Source: Angiostrongylus vasorum
Taxonomy: Eukaryota > Nematoda > Chromadorea > Rhabditida > Metastrongylidae
Direction: 5' to 3'
Assembly: GCA_018806985.1 (NCBI GenBank)
Contig: JADANN010000439.1
Location: 627,501-691,500, forward strand
Length of the DNA stretch: 64,000 nucleotides
Shown piece by piece: positions 21,567-33,503 of the stretch (the first letter of the stretch is position 1; each line of letters opens with the position of its first letter). Below the pieces are notes generated by a model. That model had not been told where the DNA came from. It saw nothing but the letters and a program-made list of their open reading frames with translations, and ran no database searches. The position numbers were made by a program, and so were the translations under genes.

Positions 21567-21700
21567 TATCAGTGGTGTGGTGGTTAATATGCGAGCTCCT
21601 GAAACGGTAATCGCATGTTAGAATCTAGCCTGTGGTCTGAGTTTTACAAATATCTCAGCATCAATGCGGTTAAGTGTGAATTCCCGTAATCTGCACCTCT
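21567..21700 (+). repeat. SINE-C copy
   Basis: A tRNA-like head (GTGGTGTGGTGGTTAATATG, A box-like; TGTTAGAATCTAGCC, decayed B box) followed by the family tail GAGTTTTACAAATATCTCAG. Compare 48436-48560. Confidence 0.55.
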
Positions 21701-21740
21701 TTTTCCAGTTTCCGAGTTCATAGTCTTTTCTTTCAGTAGG

Positions 21741-22022
21741 ATAAATAAAGGATAAAGCTCTTGGCGTTGATCAATTCCAGAGGGATACGCCATGCATTCG
21801 ACTTCATTAAGCATCCTTTGGAGGTGATCGAATGCATATGTGGCTTTTACAGTGACTCACGGTGAGCTACCGATGTACCAAGCCACTGCTGCTATCCTCC
21901 TAGACAGGTCTGGTACCAATTTGCCGATCCTAGAAGGATGGAATGCTTGGTGGGCCATGTGCGCGCGGATCGACTCCACGTCTGTGTCGCAGGGCGCATC
22001 CGACCACTGCGCTACACATGCA
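21741..22022 (-). repeat. SINE-A copy, minus orientation
   Basis: From AAAGGATAAAGCTCTTGGCG to the head GCGCATCCGACCACTGCGC; B box read on the minus strand as GAGTCGATCC. Twin at 30385-30664. Confidence 0.8.
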
Positions 22023-22690
22023 TCTTTCGGTTCAGTTTTATAAAATTCAATGATGAATTGCCCTGCAAATAAGGCATTGCATTTGAAGACCTGACTCTGT
22101 AGCTGAGATCCGAAAAGAAGAAAAATTCAGCTCTACACTGAGGATTGTCACAGCACGTTGAGCATATTGAAAAGATGTCCGCTTCAATGATACGCTCCGA
22201 GCTAAGGGGCCTATATCCCTCCATAGTCGGCAAATTAGCACCAGACTTATCAGCAAGGTCGAAAACGCTGTTTATGACAAGCCTCACAAGCCATTTTTTT
22301 ACTATATATATGCATTTAATCACTTTTACAACACTTAATGGAGTCGCATATACAGAGCACTAACAGTTCCCAAATGTTGTCGTGTTCCGTACAACTTGTC
22401 ATGTCTGTTTTATCAAAGAACGATGGAAAAATAAAGATAAGTCAACAGCTTTAAACATTCATCATAATTTAAACCCCAAAGGAACGACATGTAAAGAATC
22501 GATTGTAACTCCAATACTGTTCCTTGAAGTTTGACTTTCCGAAATTTTGATTCTTCTCTTCTTTTTCGGCCACAATGATAGACCACACATGTGGTTTATC
22601 ATCTCATGTACTCTGCTCTTGCGTTACTGGAAATCAGCTTTTAAACCTTACACAAGTGTGTACCAATTTCATAATCAAGGCAATGTAAGA
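22023..22690. other. Spacer without recognised gene
   Basis: A short SINE-A-like piece (TAGTCGGCAAATTAGCACC) lies near 22223-22260. Otherwise unassigned. Confidence 0.4.
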
Positions 22691-22985
22691 GGGGCGCATG
22701 TAGCGCATTGGTCAACAGATGCCCAGCAATGCACATGAATTTGATCCCACACTTCAGGTTTAACAGGTCTTCCGTCCCTTCAGAGTTGATGAATTGATAC
22801 CAGACTTGTGCTACTAGACTTGTTTGGGAGGATAACATACAAATCTGACACATTGGTAGAACACCGCGAGGCATTGTGGCAAAGGCCAGATATGCATTCA
22901 ATCATCTCTAACGATGCTTAATGAAGTCGAAAGCATCGCACAACCCTCAGGGATTGATCAACGTCGATAGCTTTATCTTCTTCTA
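22691..22985 (+). repeat. SINE-A copy, plus orientation
   Basis: Head GGGCGCATGTAGCGCATTGG, diverged middle, and conserved end CCCTCAGGGATTGATCAACG then AGCTTTATC. Twin at 31336-31630. Confidence 0.65.
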
Positions 22986-23234
22986 AAGTAATAAAATTTG
23001 CAGTTCATCGCAAAAAATTGAGTGAAATAATTGAAAAAAAATTGAAATTGAGTGAATTGAAAAAAATTGAGTCTCCGCGGCCTGCAGACATAGTGCTTTC
23101 ATCGAATTTTAAACATCGAAGCAATTAAACAAGTATTTAGTCAAGCTCGTAATGCTTTCGACTCCTTTAGTAGTTGCTTATCGTCTTCTAGCCTGCCATG
23201 CCGGTCTTTCACTGCTATTTTACTTTTTTTACTT

Positions 23235-23572
23235 TATTTTTTTGTTTGATCTGTCTTCAGGTCTACTGCGCGAATCCCCGCACTTCTCACATCCAGTTCG
23301 TTTCCTCCCATCCATCGTCCACGAAGGTCTTCCAAGTTTTTACGTGTGGCTTCGGTTGCTGCTTGAGGATTTTCATTTCATCTTCAATGTCGTAGAATGC
23401 TGGTCAAGCAATTCTCTCTGGAGTCCTGAGATAGCGGGATCGGAGCGCTTCCAACTGGATTGCAGAGAGTGATTATTTCCCAGACAGGGTTGGTTGGCCC
23501 GAAACGGAATCGAACTAACACCATGCTCGTGATGATAGACACCACTACCACTATGCTACCCACTCCCTCCTT
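23235..23572 (-). repeat. SINE-B copy with well-kept tRNA head
   Basis: On the minus strand the head (from 23572) reads GTGGGTAGCATAGTGGTAG (A box fits TRGCNNAGYGG) and AGTTCGATTCC (B box fits GGTTCGANTCC at all but one base). The body continues to CGAATCCCCGCACTTCTCAC (plus strand, 23270) at the 3' end. This is the clearest Pol III promoter among SINE-B copies. Twin at 31880-32217. Confidence 0.75.
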
Positions 23573-24231
23573 TCATTACTAAGCAGCTCGATAGCTCAGA
23601 CTTGAGTTGTGAAATCGTTTCTATACAACAGTATTGATGTAACAATAGTTTAATGACGATATTATCCAATGCAGGTATAAAAAACACAAACAATGACATC
23701 ACCATTAAGCAATGACCATCCAAGAAAGGCGAAGAGTGGCAAGAGATAATAATAACAACAAGCCTTCAACTAAAGCATCCAATTAAGTACTTAAGCAATA
23801 CGATGAAATTACTGCAGTACATCCCTAGCCGGGAAGAGCGTGGTCGAGTAATATCGTTACAACGTACTCAAGTGACCAAGGTGGTAAATCCAGAACGATC
23901 TTGCCTCCTAGTGCTCACGAGGGGGGCGGAGCTAATCAGCTAGAGGGATTAGATATATCTGCTAGCAAAGAGGATCTAGACTGGGAGGAGTGTGCCCAGT
24001 TCCGGTAGAAGGTCATCGACCCGTGTGTGATCGCCGAGAATGTAGCTCGTGGAGATCTATAAACAACAAAGGGAATATGTGGTATTATTGAGGCGTAAAC
24101 CATATTCTCGATGAGGCAAAGAAATCTCCATCGTTATCCTATTGGAATAGATGTGTGTAAAAATACTGACATATACTCCTTTTCATGACTCGTCATCACA
24201 TCCAATGTTTCATTTACACGACCTTTCATCA
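23573..24231. other. Spacer without recognised gene
   Basis: No long open frame and no recognised repeat. Confidence 0.4.
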
Positions 24232-24425
24232 ACTCTAGTGCGCAGATCCCAGCACTTTTTGCATTTGATTCATTCTCCTCGCATTCATCCTTTACAATGG
24301 TTTTCGAACATTTCGCTTGTTGCTTCGGTTAAGGATTTCGTCTTCTTTACGAAAATCGTAGAATGCTGGTCGAGTCGATTCTCTTTGCAATCTTGAAGAT
24401 AGCTGAACTAAGACATTCCCACGCG
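24232..24425 (-). repeat. SINE-B body fragment
   Basis: Carries GCGCAGATCCCAGCACTTTT, TCGTAGAATGCTGGTCGAGT and CGATTCTC in the same order as 23270-23420, without the tRNA head. Twin at 32877-33070. Confidence 0.6.
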
Positions 24426-24639
24426 ATTTATAGGAAAGCGTTAAAGAGTAAACATATATTGTGGATGCGTTGGACATTTATTAACTTCATATATTTTGTG
24501 AATCCTCCAACAATGCCGGCAGCAACGTACTTATACAGCGTAGGAGTTCCTTTTCTCCACAAAAAATAACAAGCTCGAAACCACAATGTTAACTTTCGAC
24601 TTATTGTCTAACATTGTTTTTCAAGCAGGGGTACGATGT

Positions 24640-24765
24640 GAAATACAACCACTATGACGCTGAGAAATTTGCAAAACTTGGACCCTAGGCCAGATCGAAC
24701 TGCGGTTACCTTTCCCGGACTTGTGCTACGCATGGCTCCACTGAGGCGCTCGTCTTGCCTTTCTC
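24640..24765 (-). repeat. SINE-C copy, minus orientation
   Basis: Plus-strand GACGCTGAGAAATTTGCAAA is the reversed family tail. The head, read from 24765, has GCGCCTCAGTGGAGCCATG and CAGTTCGATCTGG (B box). Twin at 33284-33405. Confidence 0.55.
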
Positions 24766-24969
24766 TCACCCAGCCAAAGTTCGCAACGTTTCAAATACCT
24801 AATAGAATCAATGGAAGAACTTAAGGAGTGCAAAGAAAACAACGAGCCAGAAAACAGTTCGAAGACCTTCGTGAACGATGGAGGCGACAAGACGATTTGA
24901 GTGCAAGAAGTGCTGAGATCCGCGCAATATGTGATGTCCGGTTGTGTAAAGTCAAATAAAACATAAAAT

Positions 24970-25249
24970 GATAAAGGATAAAGCTCTCGAAATTGATCAA
25001 TTCCTGAGGGATGCACCATGCATTCGATTTCATTAAGCATCGTTTGGAGGTGACTGAATGCATATTTGGCCTTTACAATGACTCGCTGTGACCTACCGAT
25101 GTATCGAGCTAGTGCTACTATCCTTCCCAACAAGTCTGGTACCAATTCACCGACCCCGGGGAGATGGAAGACTTGGTGGGCCAGGGGCGCGGGATCTCTC
25201 CCACGTGTGCGTTGCGGAGCGCCTCCGACCACTGCTCCACATGCGCCGT
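24970..25249 (-). repeat. SINE-A copy, minus orientation (twin of 16321-16602)
   Basis: Identical apart from one shorter C-run in the head-proximal part (near 25155). Confidence 0.8.
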
Positions 25250-25525
25250 TTTTCATAAATCCATAGTACTGCGGAAACATATTGCCCGTTTCCAACGAAA
25301 TGTCCACTTGCCTAAAAAGATGAGCGCAGGTTATACAAAAGAATTTCTGAAGAAATTGCACTGCATGAAGAAAGGAATCAATGACGAACCAACTGTATTT
25401 TCGCAGTGAAATGGAAATGTATTGAAAGAGATGAATTGCAAGAAATGCAAGGAACTACAACAACTTCTCGGCCTAGTTTCTTCTTTTTTCAAAATTTGTT
25501 AACAGTAGCTGAAACAGTTCCCAAA

Positions 25526-25778
25526 ATCGACTTTCTATTAACCTCGCCATTGGATTATAAACATCTCGTTTTCTTTCTCAGCAATTGCGAGGTTGTTATT
25601 CACTACACGTTTGCTTCCACACGGAGTTGACAGAGTCGTCAACCGTATGCGACTCTGATCAGCGGCTCTTCCTCAGTGGAAGGCACGGCAAAAACGGCTC
25701 TGAAGAAGGTGATACTGCCGAAACGTCAGCTAACCTTGTGTTGTATGAGTTCTTCTTGTAAGGAAGCTGCGGCAAAAA
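25526..25778 (+). mobile_element. Solo Penelope-like terminal repeat relic upstream of gene C
   Basis: Duplicate of 16878-17130, with the hammerhead core retained. Confidence 0.5.
25694..25734 (+). ncRNA. Hammerhead ribozyme candidate (upstream of gene C)
   Basis: Identical copy of the motif at 17048-17088: CTGAAGA at 25700-25706, GAAACGTC at 25720-25727, stem I GGCT (25696-25699) with AGCT (25728-25731). Confidence 0.6.
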
Positions 25779-27029
25779 ACAGCATGTGACCGCATATAGG
25801 CGGTTGAGTGTTCTCGGCTCATCGCCTACTTTTTTATTCATCACAGTAGCTGCAGATCTTAAAAAGGTATCCTCGGGAATGATTGACTCTACTACATTAT
25901 GAAAAACACTTTTCATTAACAACGCAGTTAAAAGGCGAACACACTGCACATCATTGTTTTTTTCCTGGAATTCATCGTTTTCAATGCAGTTCCATTCTCG
26001 TGATTTTTTACTATGTTTACTCTGACCCCACTCAAATTATTCTGCATCGCCTGTTTAGGGCCAATGGGGACAATCCCATGCTCATCACCGCCTGTTGGTC
26101 GAAAATCAAGCATTGTCAGCGATGACAGCTGTTTAAACACTGGCTAACTAAGAGACGACGTTTCAAGCTCAAATTTCAAGCGATCTCTATCCAGAGAAAT
26201 TTTTGTTTACTATTTCGTTCACTGATTTTTGGCTTCCAGCCTTCCATACAAGGAAGCTCTTAGCTTTTTTCCTCAAAAATAGGAAGATAACACACGTTGA
26301 AACACTGCAAATGCAATCATTCGCTTATTTTTTAACGAGGATCCTCTAACTTAACCATAGGTAACATTTCACAGAACTCAAGTAAACCACTGATGAAGGC
26401 ACTCAAAAACCGCTCGCGTGGTTCTGACGTAGGTGGATGGGTATTTCATACGACCCGAAATCCCTTGTAAGTACTTTTCAGACAATTTATTAATGCTTGT
26501 TGGATCGAAGTACACAATAAAATCTGTGAGGGAGTTGGCACGCCTACGCCCGAATTCAGGAATTTGTCAACTTCTGTATAGAGGCTACATGGCAGTCCAA
26601 CTCAGCCAAGGAATCCACACTCATCAACTCGAGATCCTCCACAAGCCAACTACCTGTGTAATACACCACAGAAATGGCAAAGTGAATTGGGCTTCTGAAA
26701 TTAAACGCAACGCTCCCTCTTTTTCCAATAACATGAAACGTATTCAAAGAACATATCTTGGTATTGGGCAAATCCTTCGACTTCACGGAAAGAACACGTG
26801 GTAGTTTGAACATGTCTACGAAATGGCACAAAGCAATGATTAAGAGATGCGGAAGCTGCTCGACTGTGCCTAATAAGCATGAATAAGGTACATACAAAAT
26901 CAGCTCCGTAGCATTTTGCTTACAGTTCTGAACAGAGGAAATGATCAATGACCAAATCCCTTTGTTTCAATACCAGCTAGGATTCAAAATATTTTGTTGC
27001 CTATGTAAACGTTGAGTATTAAAAACCTG
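25779..27029 (+). promoter_or_regulatory. 5' flank of gene C
   Basis: Copy of 17131-18380; from 26057 also near-identical to the first kilobase of the window. Confidence 0.6.
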
Positions 27030-27112
27030 TATAAAAGTGGGGTCAATCAAAACAGAGTACTCAGTTTCTTTTCCTGTTTTCTTCTTGTAAGGACCGCTTT
27101 TATCGTTTCAGA
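27030..27112 (+). promoter_or_regulatory. Core promoter and trans-splice acceptor of gene C
   Basis: TATAAAAG at 27030-27037; TTTCAG ends at 27111, one base before the ATG at 27113. Confidence 0.65.
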
Positions 27113-29785
27113 ATGAGGGTTTTACTACTCGCATATGTTGCTGTCTTTGTCAACAGCGAAAAAAGCTTTGAAGAAAAAATTGAAGGAAGGAAATCAGTTG
27201 CTCAAAAATGTATGTAAGAAGATTTGATCAGTTGAAATCCCCCGAATGTAGTCATCAGCTATTGTCGTTTAAATATATCACTTTTTTAGGATCCAAATGC
27301 GGATGATACGATGGAATTTCTCCAGAAATTACACAGCATGGAAAAAAGAAATCAAAGAGGAATACTCTGCAAAGCCTAACGCCGAAGAATTGAAAGCGAT
27401 AGAGGTGTGCAAATGGTGTCTCATACATCAATACTGGCGATGAAGTGAATCTGAAGCTTTAGGAATACGCAAAAATTGAGCCATCTGACATGGGTGTTTC
27501 TATCGCAGGAGTCAATAGGGACAGCAAAGTTGGCAACGCACTGTTTCAAGGAGACATCATTCTAACGAAGTTCATTCATTTCTGGAGATTCGTTCGTCGA
27601 TGATTTCGCTTCATTATGTTCTGTTTTGAATTTCAGACAACAAGCCGATGAGATTTTGGAGGATATAAGTGAGAACAAAGGCAAACGTAAAAAAACGACA
27701 AGCATATCGTGACGAAAACTATCCTAAAACTCTATGGTCTCAAGGGATAAATTACGTATTTTGGAATGCAAGTTTGTCTTCTGTCCTCCTTTTAACAAAG
27801 TAGTCGCATAAACCATATTCCTCACAAAAATGTTCAGCTGAGTCGGCAAGGCGAGTTTTCAAAAAAGCTGCTGTAATATGGAGTGAGAATACCTGCCTTG
27901 ATTTCAAGGAGGATAATTCAGGTAAGCAAAGCGAGCATCGGAGTTCATCAATTGTTCAGAGTTTAACGAGCGCTCAGTAGTCAAATTTCTAGCTAAGGAT
28001 AAAGTATACGTCATACATGGTGCCGGATGTTGGTCACACGTCGGAAGAATCGGTGGATCTCAGTTTCTCTCATTAGGCGACCGATGCGACTACGTATGTG
28101 CTACCAAGAGTTCATAACATTCACAATGAAATCCTATTTGTACTGCTATTCCAAAGAAAAAAGATTTCAAATGAGCTAAAACAACATGGCATCTTTGTTT
28201 TATCCAGATTGGATTGGGTTTGCATGAGCTTGGTCACACCATAGGTCTCTTCCACACACAGTCGAGACACGATCGTGACGATTACATCACACTTCATTTC
28301 GAGAACCTCATTGTGAGTCGTTTCTGAATTAGCAGGGTGTATTTCCAGCAAGAAAAAATGTGATTTCAGGACGGATGGGAGGATCAGTTCACTAAGGAAT
28401 CTGAGCGTACCAACCATAATTACAACATCACCTACGACTACGGAACTGTTATGCATTACGGAGCAACTGCGTTGGTTAAATGTGCAGTGTTTCTGTATAG
28501 AACATATAAAAAAGTGGTAAGAATTTTAATTATAGTGTCTCAAAAAATCGTAAGCCCTACATGGCGCCACGCGATTTGAAATTCTTGCCCACCCTTGGGT
28601 CATACATTCTTTCATTCTACGAGAAACTCATGGTCAACCTGCACTACAAATGTCTCGGTGAGAATATTGCCATATGTGGATGTAATTTATTGATACAACC
28701 CATGAAAATTATATTTTCTAGAGAAGTGCACTGAAGGTTCTTCGGCAAAGTGCGAAAACGGCGGGTTCCCCCCATCCTAGAGACTGCTCGAAATGTATTT
28801 GTCCCAGCGGATATGGTGGAAGACTCTGCAATGAAAGAGTGAGAGAATTAATATGTTAATATGTTCTGAAAAGTAGAGATTGGATTAATTGGACTCCTTT
28901 TCAGCCATCTGGGTGCGGTAAGAAACTAACGGCAACAAACGAGTACCAAGAATTGTGGGACGTCGTGGGACAGAAGAATTATGACCGTTATGCTGCTAAC
29001 GATGAATTTTACTTTTGCAACTATTGGATCGAGGTTTATCAACTTGTAACTGATTTGATTTAACAACTAGCAATAGCTCATTACCTAAGGGACCGCCTGG
29101 TTCAACGATTGAAGTGATCTTTCAAAACTACACTGGATATTTGGCGTACGACGGATGCGTATGGGCAGGTGTAGAGATTAAAACCTTAGCAGATCAGCGT
29201 CATACTGGCTACAGGTAAACGTGCACCGCCACATAATTCGAAGTTATATAGACTCCAACAAATCACATTTTCCTAGATTCTGCTCGCCAGATTATGGTGG
29301 AACTTCTCTGATCTCTACCCGCAACGTGGTTCCTGTAATTACTTTCAGCAGACTCTACGAAGTCACATCACTCCTGCGCTATCGCATCGGTAATGCTCTT
29401 ACGTGGAGCTTTTAAAGTGTTTTTGAAATCGCTTCATACAATCTCAAACTCTGCAGCTTCCTCTGGCCCAGCAACGTCTAAGACAACACCTGAACCAACG
29501 TCTGGGCAGACACCTCAACCCACATCTCAGCAAACACCTCTGCCATCGTCTCAGTCAACACCTCAAATATCGTCAGAGGGAACACCTGGTCCAACCAGTC
29601 AGCCGAAGAAGCGTTGCTATGAACGTAAACTGTACGTGCTAATAAGCATTCACTAATACTCCTACGTAGTCTGCATAATGAAGACGTCTTATAGGTGCCA
29701 AATACTAGTCAAGTTGGGCCTTTGTGATTCTTCTTTGTATAGTGCGGAACTCAAGCAACAGGTCTGCCCGGGCTCCTGTGCATGA
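27113..29785 (+). CDS. Astacin-family secreted zinc metalloprotease C, 15 exons
   Basis: Twin of gene B with the same predicted 570 residues. Exons: 27113-27209, 27290-27404, 27463-27569, 27637-27771, 27838-27921, 27993-28093, 28208-28312, 28370-28470, 28536-28657, 28722-28838, 28905-29033, 29090-29214, 29277-29389, 29457-29631, 29695-29785. HELGHTIGLFH is in exon 7 and MHYG in exon 8. Extra bases: A-runs 27174-27179 (exon 1), 27342-27347 (exon 2), 27689-27695 (exon 4) and C-run 28768-28773 (exon 10). The exon 4 excess is absent in B, and B's exon 3 excess is absent here. The breaks in exons 1, 2 and 10 are shared with B, so they are either systematic base-calling errors or real lesions older than the duplication. 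Confidence 0.85.
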
Positions 29786-29802
29786 TATTCAGTTTCTTCG
29801 TG

Positions 29803-29808
29803 AATAAA
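29803..29808 (+). terminator. Polyadenylation signal of gene C
   Basis: AATAAA 18 bases after the stop codon at 29783-29785. Confidence 0.7.
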
Positions 29809-30209
29809 TTCATTGAGAAACATGTATTTACGCACACACGCACACACACATACACCACACACACAAACACAAGCTACTTATGCACGTACATAGTTTCCCT
29901 GAACATGTACGTATTTGAAAGCCGGCCATTATTCGCAATTCACGCGGCTCCTCTAACTAAAGCTATTTGTAATACTATGAGTGAACATTTTAGAGCGCCT
30001 AGATAGCGCCGGCAATTGCCAACTATCTTAAAAAACTGGAGCTAATTCGGTTATCACTCAGAAGAAATGTCGATTTTTTTAAGCACAATCCTTTTTAAAA
30101 TGGGTTAAACTGCAGCAAGTAGACTAACAATAAATGCCCCAGGGTGCACGAATAGTTTAGTGTGGGTGTGTTAGGATAAAAAAATTGAATGAGAGAATGG
30201 CAACGCAAG

Positions 30210-30340
30210 GGTATCAGTGGTGTGGTGGTTAATATGCGAGCTCCTGAAACGGTAATCGCATGTTAGAATCTAGCCTGTGGTCTGAGTTTTACAAATATCT
30301 CAGCATCAATGCGGTTAAGTGTGAATTCCCGTAATCTGCA
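30210..30340 (+). repeat. SINE-C copy (twin of 21567-21700)
   Basis: Same sequence as the copy 3' of gene B. Confidence 0.55.
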
Positions 30341-30384
30341 CCTCTTTTCCAGTTTCCGAGTTCATAGTCTTTTCTTTCAGTAGG

Positions 30385-30664
30385 ATAAATAAAGGATAAA
30401 GCTCTTGGCGTTGATCAATTCCAGAGGGATACGCCATGCATTCGACTTCATTAAGCATCCTTTGGAGGTGATCGAATGCATATGTGGCTTTTACAGTGAC
30501 TCACGGTGAGCTACCGATGTACCAAGCCACTGCTGCTATCCTCCTAGACAGGTCTGGTACCAATTTGCCGATCCTAGAAGGATGGAATGCTTGGTGGGCC
30601 ATGTGCGCGCGGATCGACTCCACGTCTGTGTCGCAGGGCGCATCCGACCACTGCGCTACACATG
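30385..30664 (-). repeat. SINE-A copy (twin of 21741-22022)
   Basis: Same sequence as the copy 3' of gene B. Confidence 0.8.
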
Positions 30665-31335
30665 CATCTTTCGGTTCAGTTTTATAAAATTCAATGATGA
30701 ATTGCCCTGCAAATAAGGCATTGCATTTGAAGACCTGACTCTGTAGCTGAGATCCGAAAAGAAGAAAAAATTCAGCTCTACACTGAGGATTGTCACAGCA
30801 CGTTGAGCATATTGAAAAGATGTCCGCTTCAATGATACGCTCCGAGCTAAGGGGGCCTATATCCCTCCATAGTCGGCAAATTAGCACCAGACTTATCAGC
30901 AAGGTCGAAAACGCTGTTTATGACAAGCCTCACAAGCCATTTTTTTACTATATATATGCATTTAATCACTTTTACAACACTTAATGGAGTCGCATATACA
31001 GAGCACTAACAGTTCCCAAATGTTGTCGTGTTCCGTACAACTTGTCATGTCTGTTTTATCAAAGAACGATGGAAAAAATAAAGATAAGTCAACAGCTTTA
31101 AACATTCATCATAATTTAAACCCCAAAGGAACGACATGTAAAGAATCGATTGTAACTCCAATACTGTTCCTTGAAGTTTGACTTTCCGAAATTTTGATTC
31201 TTCTCTTCTTTTCGGCCACAATGATAGACCACACATGTGGTTTATCATCTCATGTACTCTGCTCTTGCGTTACTGGAAATCAGCTTTTAAACCTTACACA
31301 AGTGTGTACCAATTTCATAATCAAGGCAATGTAAG
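30665..31335. other. Spacer without recognised gene (copy of 22023-22690)
   Basis: Identical to the copy 1 spacer except for run lengths (for example G-run near 30851). Confidence 0.4.
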
Positions 31336-31630
31336 AGGGGCGCATGTAGCGCATTGGTCAACAGATGCCCAGCAATGCACATGAATTTGATCCCACACTT
31401 CAGGTTTAACAGGTCTTCCGTCCCTTCAGAGTTGATGAATTGATACCAGACTTGTGCTACTAGACTTGTTTGGGAGGATAACATACAAATCTGACACATT
31501 GGTAGAACACCGCGAGGCATTGTGGCAAAGGCCAGATATGCATTCAATCATCTCTAACGATGCTTAATGAAGTCGAAAGCATCGCACAACCCTCAGGGAT
31601 TGATCAACGTCGATAGCTTTATCTTCTTCT
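31336..31630 (+). repeat. SINE-A copy (twin of 22691-22985)
   Basis: Same sequence as in copy 1. Confidence 0.65.
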
Positions 31631-31879
31631 AAAGTAATAAAATTTGCAGTTCATCGCAAAAAATTGAGTGAAATAATTGAAAAAAAATTGAAATTGAGTG
31701 AATTGAAAAAAATTGAGTCTCCGCGGCCTGCAGACATAGTGCTTTCATCGAATTTTAAACATCGAAGCAATTAAACAAGTATTTAGTCAAGCTCGTAATG
31801 CTTTCGACTCCTTTAGTAGTTGCTTATCGTCTTCTAGCCTGCCATGCCGGTCTTTCACTGCTATTTTACTTTTTTTACT

Positions 31880-32217
31880 TTATTTTTTTGTTTGATCTGT
31901 CTTCAGGTCTACTGCGCGAATCCCCGCACTTCTCACATCCAGTTCGTTTCCTCCCATCCATCGTCCACGAAGGTCTTCCAAGTTTTTACGTGTGGCTTCG
32001 GTTGCTGCTTGAGGATTTTCATTTCATCTTCAATGTCGTAGAATGCTGGTCAAGCAATTCTCTCTGGAGTCCTGAGATAGCGGGATCGGAGCGCTTCCAA
32101 CTGGATTGCAGAGAGTGATTATTTCCCAGACAGGGTTGGTTGGCCCGAAACGGAATCGAACTAACACCATGCTCGTGATGATAGACACCACTACCACTAT
32201 GCTACCCACTCCCTCCT
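31880..32217 (-). repeat. SINE-B copy (twin of 23235-23572)
   Basis: Same sequence with intact A and B boxes on the minus strand. Confidence 0.75.
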
Positions 32218-32876
32218 TTCATTACTAAGCAGCTCGATAGCTCAGACTTGAGTTGTGAAATCGTTTCTATACAACAGTATTGATGTAACAATAGTTTAAT
32301 GACGATATTATCCAATGCAGGTATAAAAACACAAACAATGACATCACCATTAAGCAATGACCATCCAAGAAAGGCGAAGAGTGGCAAGAGATAATAATAA
32401 CAACAAGCCTTCAACTAAAGCATCCAATTAAGTACTTAAGCAATACGATGAAATTACTGCAGTACATCCCTAGCCGGGAAGAGCGTGGTCGAGTAATATC
32501 GTTACAACGTACTCAAGTGACCAAGGTGGTAAATCCAGAACGATCTTGCCTCCTAGTGCTCACGAGGGGGGCGGAGCTAATCAGCTAGAGGGATTAGATA
32601 TATCTGCTAGCAAAGAGGATCTAGACTGGGAGGAGTGTGCCCAGTTCCGGTAGAAGGTCATCGACCCGTGTGTGATCGCCGAGAATGTAGCTCGTGGAGA
32701 TCTATAAACAACAAAGGGAATATGTGGTATTATTGAGGCGTAAACCATATTCTCGATGAGGCAAAGAAATCTCCATCGTTATCCTATTGGAATAGATGTG
32801 TGTAAAAAATACTGACATATACTCCTTTTTCATGACTCGTCATCACATCCAATGTTTCATTTACACGACCTTTCAT
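32218..32876. other. Spacer without recognised gene (copy of 23573-24231)
   Basis: Nothing recognised. Confidence 0.4.
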
Positions 32877-33070
32877 CAACTCTAGTGCGCAGATCCCAGC
32901 ACTTTTTGCATTTGATTCATTCTCCTCGCATTCATCCTTTACAATGGTTTTCGAACATTTCGCTTGTTGCTTCGGTTAAGGATTTCGTCTTCTTTACGAA
33001 AATCGTAGAATGCTGGTCGAGTCGATTCTCTTTGCAATCTTGAAGATAGCTGAACTAAGACATTCCCACG
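32877..33070 (-). repeat. SINE-B body fragment (twin of 24232-24425)
   Basis: Same sequence as in copy 1. Confidence 0.6.
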
Positions 33071-33283
33071 CGATTATAGGAAAGCGTTAAAGAGTAAACA
33101 TATATTGTGGATGCGTTGGACATTTATTAACTTCATATATTTTGTGAATCCTCCAACAATGCCGGCAGCAACGTACTTATACAGCGTAGGAGTTCCTTTT
33201 CTCCACAAAAATAACAAGCTCGAAACCACAATGTTAACTTTCGACTTATTGTCTAACATTGTTTTTCAAGCAGGGGTACGATG

Positions 33284-33405
33284 TGAAATACAACCACTAT
33301 GACGCTGAGAAATTTGCAAAACTTGGACCCTAGGCCAGATCGAACTGCGGTTACCTTTCCCGGACTTGTGCTACGCATGGCTCCACTGAGGCGCTCGTCT
33401 TGCCT
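33284..33405 (-). repeat. SINE-C copy (twin of 24640-24765)
   Basis: Same sequence as in copy 1. Confidence 0.55.
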
Positions 33406-33503
33406 TTCTCTCACCCAGCCAAAGTTCGCAACGTTTCAAATACCTAATAGAATCAATGGAAGAACTTAAGGAGTGCAAAGAAAACAACGAGCCAGAAAAC
33501 AGT

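Larger units (their letters stand above)
16209..24857 (+). repeat. 8.65-kb tandem duplication, copy 1 (carries gene B)
   Basis: Direct repeat of 24858-33503, collinear throughout and including gene, introns, SINEs and spacers. Differences are almost all in homopolymer runs (for example A-run 18824-18829 versus one shorter in copy 2; G-run near 22205 versus one longer at 30851). At least one substitution is present near 16225 versus 24873. At all three boundaries the sequence AGT occurs (16208-16210, 24856-24858, 33501-33503). This is either a very recent duplication or a false duplication of one locus in the assembly. Confidence 0.92.
24858..33503 (+). repeat. 8.65-kb tandem duplication, copy 2 (carries gene C)
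   Basis: Second copy of 16209-24857. The central junction (GCCAGAAAACAGT then TCGAAGACC) joins the right end of the unit directly to its left end, as expected of a head-to-tail duplication. It contains the same SINE copies, hammerhead motif and gene in the same order. Confidence 0.92.

Noticed and set aside
23500..23572. Apparent tRNA gene on the minus strand
   Set aside because: Good A and B boxes, but the sequence continues into the SINE-B body, acceptor-stem pairing is poor, and it is repeated as part of SINE-B.
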